Origin: Deltaproteobacteria bacterium | GTDB taxonomy: Bacteria > Myxococcota_A > Polyangia > HGW-17 > SLPX01 | Assembly: GCA_021162935.1 (NCBI GenBank) | Contig: JAGGXR010000147.1 | Coordinates: 1 to 38,542 of the forward strand | Length of the DNA stretch: 38,542 nucleotides | Direction: 5' to 3' | Program-made: the position numbers and the translations under genes | Notes under the pieces: model-generated | The model's input: the letters and a program-made list of their open reading frames with translations, nothing else | What the model was told of the DNA's origin: nothing | Databases searched by the model: none | Shown: positions 34,085-38,542 of the stretch, piece by piece | Position numbering within the stretch: the first letter of the stretch is position 1 | How the letters are laid out: every line of letters begins with the position of its first letter

Positions 34085-35983
34085 CTACTGATAGGCGTCG
34101 TACCACAACTCGAAAGCCATCAGGGTCCAGAGTTGTTTGCGATTGTCTCGTCTTCCACTGCGATGGTCGGCGATGAGGGTCGAAACGGCCTCGGGGCGAA
34201 ATAGACCCTGTGCCTCGATCCGCTCGCGATCCAGGAGCCGATCCATGAGCGGCCCAAGTGGCCCAAGGAGCCACTTCCCAACGGGAATGCCAAACCCTTT
34301 CTTGGGACGTCGGATAATGGTGTCGGGCACCAGCCCCGAGGCCACTCGTTTGAGGAGATACTTCGTGGTCAGGCCGTGGAGCCGCCAGGAGCCGGGAATG
34401 TGCGCAGCCGCCTCCACCACCTCCGGATCCAGCAAGGGAGCCCGTGCCTCAAGCCCAACGGCCATCGAGGCCCTGTCCACCTTCACAAGGATGTCGTCCG
34501 CCAGGTAGTAACGCGCATAGAAGGCCATCAGGGCGTCCATCCAGGACGTCGGCTGCTCGTCGGCCACCCTCCTGGCCATCTCGTCAAAGGGCTCGTCCAG
34601 GTCCACCTGAGCCAGCACGTCGTCGGTCAAAAGATGGGCAAGCTCCCAGGGGGCGAAGGACCCGAGCCAGACCTGATGGCGACCTAGGCCCGAAGCCCGC
34701 ACGCCCTTGAGGAACTGCTTGACCTTGAAATCCAGGCTGATGTTGTCGAGCGAAACGGGAAGCCGACTCGCCGCACGTTCCACCAAGCGCCGCATCAGGG
34801 CGGGCTGCCACTGATAGAGGATACGAGCGAGCCGATCCGCCTGGAACGTGGGATAGCCGGCGAACAGCTCATCGCCGCCGTCACCGGCCAGCACCACGGT
34901 CACCTGCCGCCTGGCGAATCGCGACAGCAGGTAGGTGGGCACCACCGAGGCGTCTCCCAAAGGCTCGTCGAGCAGGTCTGACAGGTGGCCCAACAACTCC
35001 CAGACCTGCCGGGCTTCAAGGGTTTCAACGTGGTGGTGCGTACCCACGAATCGAGACACCGAGGCCGCATGGTCGCTTTCGTCGAAGGTCCGGTCCGAGA
35101 ACCCGATGCAGAAGGTTTCGATCTGCGACGCAGAGCCATGACGAGCCATCAAGGCGGTGATCGTCGAAGAGTCCAAGCCGCCCGACAGGAACACACCCAG
35201 GGGCACGTCCGAGACGAGCCTGCGCTGCACCGCATCGCCAAGCACCCGGCCAAGACCATCGGTCGCCTCACGCAGTGATCCTGGGCGCTGCGTTGGATCC
35301 TGAGCAAAAGGAAGCCGCCAATATCGGACGACGTCGAGCCGCCATCGTTTCGGATCGAACCAGGCCAGCATGGATGGTTCGAGCTTGAACACGCCGTCGA
35401 AAATGGTCCAAGGAGCGGGAACGAACTCGCTCATCAAGTACCGCACGAGCGCCGGTCGACTCAGTCGCGTGGGACAGGCTGGATGCAGGGTGAGCGCCTT
35501 GAGTTCCGAGGCGAACACGAACGCCTCGTCCGTCTGGAAATAGTAGAGCGGCTTCTGCCCCATCCGGTCGCGCCCGAGGAGCAGACGCCCCTGGTTGGGA
35601 CCATCGCCGTCCCACAGACCGAAGGCGAACATGCCGTTGAACCGGGCCAGTGCCTCGGCGCCCCACTGACGATAGGCCTTGGCTAAAACTTCGGTGTCCG
35701 AACGACTCTCGAACCCGACTCCTGCTCCTTCGAGTTCACGACGCAACTGGACAAAGTTGTAGATCTCTCCGTTGTAGACCAAAAGATTTTCGCCGTCGGC
35801 CCAGGGCTGTGCGCCACCGGCCAAATCAATGACCCGAAGACGCCGATGCCCAAAACCCAACGGACCGCGCACCACGAGGTCAGATGCGTCGGGCCCTCGG
35901 TGGGCGAGCCGATCGGTCATCCGACCAAGCAGCCGCTCGTCCACCCGGTCGCGACGATTGATGATGCCAACGATTCCGCACAT
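34085..35983 (-). CDS. asnB: Asparagine synthase (glutamine-hydrolysing)
   Basis: The 632-residue product begins Met-Cys-Gly (MCGIVGIINRRD), so after Met removal Cys is the nucleophile of the class II glutaminase; this fixes the start at 35983 rather than at the longer frame. GHRRLRVIDLAGG, YNGEIYNF and FNGMFAFGLWDG complete the glutaminase. The synthetase half has the pyrophosphate loop VFLSGGLDSSTI and GDGGDELFAGYPTF. It makes asparagine from aspartate, glutamine and ATP; homologues also amidate cell-envelope or secondary-metabolite precursors, and the sequence alone does not separate these. It is convergent with the pseudo-helicase gene and followed on the same strand by no close partner. 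Confidence 0.94.
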   Translation of the reverse strand: MCGIVGIINRRDRVDERLLGRMTDRLAHRGPDASDLVVRGPLGFGHRRLRVIDLAGGAQPWADGENLLVYNGEIYNFVQLRRELEGAGVGFESRSDTEVLAKAYRQWGAEALARFNGMFAFGLWDGDGPNQGRLLLGRDRMGQKPLYYFQTDEAFVFASELKALTLHPACPTRLSRPALVRYLMSEFVPAPWTIFDGVFKLEPSMLAWFDPKRWRLDVVRYWRLPFAQDPTQRPGSLREATDGLGRVLGDAVQRRLVSDVPLGVFLSGGLDSSTITALMARHGSASQIETFCIGFSDRTFDESDHAASVSRFVGTHHHVETLEARQVWELLGHLSDLLDEPLGDASVVPTYLLSRFARRQVTVVLAGDGGDELFAGYPTFQADRLARILYQWQPALMRRLVERAASRLPVSLDNISLDFKVKQFLKGVRASGLGRHQVWLGSFAPWELAHLLTDDVLAQVDLDEPFDEMARRVADEQPTSWMDALMAFYARYYLADDILVKVDRASMAVGLEARAPLLDPEVVEAAAHIPGSWRLHGLTTKYLLKRVASGLVPDTIIRRPKKGFGIPVGKWLLGPLGPLMDRLLDRERIEAQGLFRPEAVSTLIADHRSGRRDNRKQLWTLMAFELWYDAYQ

Positions 35984-36053
35984 GATCTCAAAAACGAGAG
36001 CCTTCGACGGACCAGCCACCGAGGCGGTTTGTATGGAGATGCGACCAGCAGGA

Positions 36054-36545
36054 TCAGTCGAGGATGCGCACCTTCATTTCGACACGGTCATTCGGCATGT
36101 CGTGGGCATCGCGGGGCTGCGCCACGATCTGGTCTGCAACCTCCATACCCGAGACCACGCGACCAAAGGCGCTGTACTGACCATCAAGGAAGGTGGAATC
36201 CCCCACCACGATGAAAAACTGGGAACCTGCCGAATTCGGGTCGGCCGACCGCGCCATACTCACGATGCCTCGTTGATGAGACACGTCATTGAACTCGGCG
36301 TCGATGTTGTAGCCCGGCCCTCCCGTTCCAGGTGCTCCGCTGGCTCCCGACTTCGTGTTGGGGCAGCCACCTTGAATCATGAATTTCGGAATGACGCGAT
36401 GAAAGGTCGTGCCGTCGTAGAAGTTCTTTCGGGCAAGGGTCAAAAAATTTTCCACGTGGCCCGGCGCCTTGTCCGTGAAGAACTCGATGGTGATGGTTCC
36501 AAACTTGGTTTCGACTTCCGCCCTGGGCGCATTCTGTCCGCTCAT
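36054..36545 (-). CDS. Cyclophilin-type peptidyl-prolyl isomerase, cytoplasmic
   Basis: The 163-residue product is a compact cyclophilin with FHRVIPKFMIQGGCP (catalytic Arg in FHRV), IVSMARSADPNSAGSQFFI and LDGQYSAFGRVVSGMEV. There is no signal peptide, so it acts in the cytoplasm (PpiB-like). It catalyses cis/trans isomerisation of prolyl bonds. The ATG at 36545 follows GGAGGT. The stop lies 70 bases before the start of asnB on the same strand, so the two could share a transcript. This is the fourth prolyl isomerase in the window and the only one that is not a parvulin. Confidence 0.94.
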   Translation of the reverse strand: MSGQNAPRAEVETKFGTITIEFFTDKAPGHVENFLTLARKNFYDGTTFHRVIPKFMIQGGCPNTKSGASGAPGTGGPGYNIDAEFNDVSHQRGIVSMARSADPNSAGSQFFIVVGDSTFLDGQYSAFGRVVSGMEVADQIVAQPRDAHDMPNDRVEMKVRILD

Positions 36546-36687
36546 CTGATACCTCCATGGTGCTTTGGGGCCGGCCTGTGGGCCCTGGTCAGACCAAGGC
36601 ACTATACACAAAGGTGAGGTCCCACGCATCAAGTTCTCAAGAGAAACATCGCAGCCTTTTCACGAGCAGACGTCTCGACGGAAATCA

Positions 36688-36999
36688 CTACGGAAGGGAC
36701 CGGGCATGGAGATTGCCGGCCGACACCGCCGACCCAGACGGGTCGGGAGAGATGACACAGGAAGGAATCTGGCCGTTTGGTTGATTGACCCGAATCCGAC
36801 CCACGCCGCCGCCGCCGCCGCCTTCGTCTCCACCACGGCCACCTACACAACCCACACCACCGGTCTGCCCGGCTGGGTCGTCATGCCAGCCCCCGCCACC
36901 TCCTGGGTAGGCAGCTCCGCCAGGTGCTGCTCCGCCGGCTGCCGCACCCTGATCGTCGCTCCTTCCTCGCCAGCCAGCCTGGCCGGCATCATTATCATT
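36688..36999 (-). pseudogene. Continuation of the glycine-rich lipoprotein beyond an in-frame TGA
   Basis: After the TGA at 37000-37002 the same reading frame stays open for 103 more codons to TAG at 36688-36690. The translation is plainly of the same protein: NDNDAGQAGWRGRSDDQG, AAAGGAAPGGAAYPGGGG and finally GGGGGGVGRIRVNQPNGQIP, the usual end of glycine-rich lipoproteins of this type. A chance frame would not keep this composition and this closing motif. So the gene is either interrupted by a nonsense change, read through, or carries a recoded codon. Confidence 0.8.
36969..36987 (-). other. Hairpin 12 bases after the in-frame TGA
   Basis: On the minus strand GCCGGCC (36987-36981), loop AGGCU and GGCUGGC (36975-36969) form a seven-pair stem with one G-U pair. 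The loop lies 19 bases after the TGA and has a G at its second position, within the general layout of bacterial selenocysteine insertion elements. In such GC-rich DNA this may be chance. Confidence 0.35.
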
Positions 37000-38223
37000 T
37001 CACGTGCAGTCGCCGCCGCCACCTCCTCCTCCGTTGGCGGTCAAAAAAAAGTCACTATCGGCTGTGATCGCAAGAGCCTCGAGCAAAATGGCGCCACCGG
37101 CGCCACCACCGGAGCCACCACCACTGGCGGTCTCGCCTCCACCATCGCCCGGCACCGTGATGCCGCCGCCACCTTGCAGGGAGATGGTCCCCCGAGCTGA
37201 AATCTGGATGGCGCCGCCACCTCCACCACCGGCGCCCGGCGCCGAGGAATCCTCTCCTGCGACCTTGACTCCGCCAGCCCCACCACCGCCACCGTGCAAG
37301 GGAACGAGGTCCGTGGTTCCACAAATGGCACCGCCGATCCCAGCGGCCAGGGTCTGCCCGTTACAGGAACTGAGCGCGCCGCCGGCGCCGCCTGGGCCAC
37401 CAAACCCGCCACCACCGCTTCCCGACGAACACAGATCACTGCAGGCATTGGTCCCAACGCCGGGCTGTCCGCGACAGTTCCCGCCCTCTGTTGAGGCATG
37501 GCTCGCATCGCCGCCCTTGTATCCGCCCGGCCCTGGGTCTTGTCCATGGGCACCCGCATCGATGGTCCCGACAATGCTCACATCGCCCGCCACGAGAAAA
37601 ACGGCTGCCGGCCGGCCCGTGAACACGATCACCGTGCCAGCGGGAACCGTCAGGTGATCGAAAACGAAGATCCCGAGATCCGGAGATCCTTGGACCTGCT
37701 TGCGGTAGAACGCCACCCCGTCTCGAATGTGCCCGTTGTCCGCATGTCTGATGGTCGAGCCGCCGGTTTGGTCGTCGATCTGGCCGCTGTCCGTGTGGAT
37801 CAAAACTGTGGAACCGCCGGGCAAGTCCAAACCAGAGAGCTGATTCTCATCGAACCCAAGGGTTCCCGTGTCCACGTTGCTCGGTTCCAGGCAGGCTCGA
37901 CTGGACTGATCACAACCAAGGAAGCAGCGTCCCACGGACAGCCACGTGTTATTCTTGCACAGACTCGCCTCATTGCCGTTGCAGGAAAACGCATTTTCCT
38001 GACACACGAATTGGGCGTCCACCGAACTGTCTATGCCGGCATCGACGTGCGCATCGATCCATTGCTGGTTTCCGTCGGGCCCATCGAGCCGGGCGTCCTT
38101 GTGGACATGGATCACATCCGCCAGGTTCCCGTCACGATTGTTGCCCACCGATGCTCTCGGGTCGAAGCGACAGCCCGACGCAGCCACAAGACACACGACG
38201 ATGAAGGTTTTCACGATACCCAT
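37000..38223 (-). CDS. Glycine-rich lipoprotein, interrupted by an in-frame TGA
   Basis: The upstream part of the gene encodes 407 residues. A lipoprotein signal (TFIVVCLVAASGC) is followed by an Asp-rich linker, a Cys-rich segment (VCQENAFSCNGNEASLC, GRCFLGCDQSSRACL) typical of myxobacterial surface proteins, a beta-rich region (GSTVLIHTDSGQI, GTVIVFTGRPAAVFLVAGDVSIVGTIDAGA), and a long Gly-rich beta-helix-like tail ending GGGGGGDCT before TGA at 37000-37002. The Gly tail resembles right-handed beta-solenoid surface proteins. No clear ribosome site precedes the ATG. The frame continues after the TGA (36688-36999). The protein is expected at the outer surface; its role is unknown. Confidence 0.85.
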   Translation of the reverse strand: MGIVKTFIVVCLVAASGCRFDPRASVGNNRDGNLADVIHVHKDARLDGPDGNQQWIDAHVDAGIDSSVDAQFVCQENAFSCNGNEASLCKNNTWLSVGRCFLGCDQSSRACLEPSNVDTGTLGFDENQLSGLDLPGGSTVLIHTDSGQIDDQTGGSTIRHADNGHIRDGVAFYRKQVQGSPDLGIFVFDHLTVPAGTVIVFTGRPAAVFLVAGDVSIVGTIDAGAHGQDPGPGGYKGGDASHASTEGGNCRGQPGVGTNACSDLCSSGSGGGGFGGPGGAGGALSSCNGQTLAAGIGGAICGTTDLVPLHGGGGGAGGVKVAGEDSSAPGAGGGGGGAIQISARGTISLQGGGGITVPGDGGGETASGGGSGGGAGGAILLEALAITADSDFFLTANGGGGGGGDCT

Positions 38224-38296
38224 ACACGAACCATATCACATCGTGTCAAGAGCTGACAACACACCTGAATTTGAAACAAAACAGCCAAGAAGGGAA

Positions 38297-38542
38297 TCAC
38301 AGCATGGGCACACAGACCGAATTGGCGTCGCAGATCCGGCCCGACGGACAGCTCCCGCCGCTGCCGCAGGGATACAGAGAAAACAGGTTCAGAGAATGCC
38401 CATCCCTGCCCTCGGTGCCCTGACTGCTGGGGCCCACCGACCCGCCACCCTGGCCGCCCGCACCACCCGTGTCCGTCCCATCGTCGACGAGGAACTGGTT
38501 CGAAGCGCTGTAGCCGCTCACCGTGACCCCATATCCCAAGAC
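38297..38542 (-). CDS. C-terminal end of a glycine-rich exported protein (5' part outside window)
   Basis: The frame is open from the right edge to a stop at 38297, giving about 81 residues: Gly-rich sequence (DDGTDTGGAGGQGGGSVG), LNLFSLYPC, and a Cys-rich end PSGRICDANSVCVPML. The Cys-rich tail and Gly content resemble the lipoprotein gene that follows 73 bases later on the same strand, so the two may be related surface proteins in one operon. The real start is outside the window. Confidence 0.75.
   Translation of the reverse strand, partial: VLGYGVTVSGYSASNQFLVDDGTDTGGAGGQGGGSVGPSSQGTEGRDGHSLNLFSLYPCGSGGSCPSGRICDANSVCVPML

Noticed and set aside
37004-37657. A proline-rich plus-strand open frame
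   Set aside because: The Pro runs are the complement of Gly codons in the lipoprotein gene on the other strand.
38221-38249. TTGACA upstream of the glycine-rich lipoprotein as its promoter
   Set aside because: With 17-base spacing the -10 would overlap the start codon and matches poorly (TGTATG).

Overview
The window comes from a GC-rich, Gram-negative bacterium, probably a deltaproteobacterium/Myxococcota-like lineage. The signs are Cys-rich lipoproteins carrying CGNG...ESGE-CD and glycine-rich segments, a bacterial RCC1 propeller lipoprotein, methylmalonyl-CoA metabolism genes, a type III export gene and SurA/parvulin foldases. This placement is inferred from gene content; no taxonomic marker was searched. 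No tRNA, rRNA, CRISPR array, insertion sequence or prophage is visible.

Layout. Positions 1-265 hold the 5' end of a minus-strand zinc-ribbon protein cut by the window edge. Positions 681-3660 are housekeeping: holA (DNA polymerase III delta), rpsT (S20) and murJ (lipid II flippase). Positions 3809-7431 hold two exported proteins, an FlhB/SctU-family export switch protein with NPTR in place of the canonical NPTH, and a coupled pair made of a small unknown protein and a TPR-like protein. Positions 7457-18535 form a long minus-strand run: mfd, three exported parvulin-type prolyl isomerases (two are clear tandem duplicates), methylmalonyl-CoA mutase catalytic subunit, methylmalonyl-CoA epimerase, and a patatin with an N-terminal receiver-like domain. 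Positions 18536-21300 are looser: structured intergenic DNA, a seven-bladed RCC1 lipoprotein, a REP-like palindrome, a small glycine-zipper membrane protein and a shared 31-base repeat.

The most interesting part is 21301-33997, a four-gene plus-strand block behind a plausible sigma-70 promoter. It encodes (1) a membrane-anchored von Willebrand A protein, (2) a large tubulin/FtsZ-like protein with the tubulin signature loop, (3) a two-pass membrane protein with a GxGxxG N-terminus that may be a degenerate partner of (2), and (4) a multi-pass membrane protein fused to an MrfA/YprA-like SF2 helicase whose Walker A Lys and whole DExH box are replaced, but whose C-terminal Cys-rich DUF1998 module is intact. 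VWA plus tubulin-like gene pairs are known and have been proposed to remodel membranes. A membrane-tethered pseudo-helicase as a fixed partner is, to my knowledge, undescribed. A cytoskeleton-like GTPase acting at the inner membrane with a VWA sensor and a DNA- or RNA-binding membrane scaffold is an inference from these domains.

Positions 34085-38542 are all minus strand: asparagine synthetase, a cyclophilin, a glycine-rich lipoprotein whose frame is interrupted by one in-frame TGA (37000-37002) but clearly continues for 103 more codons, and the tail of a second glycine-rich exported protein running off the right edge.
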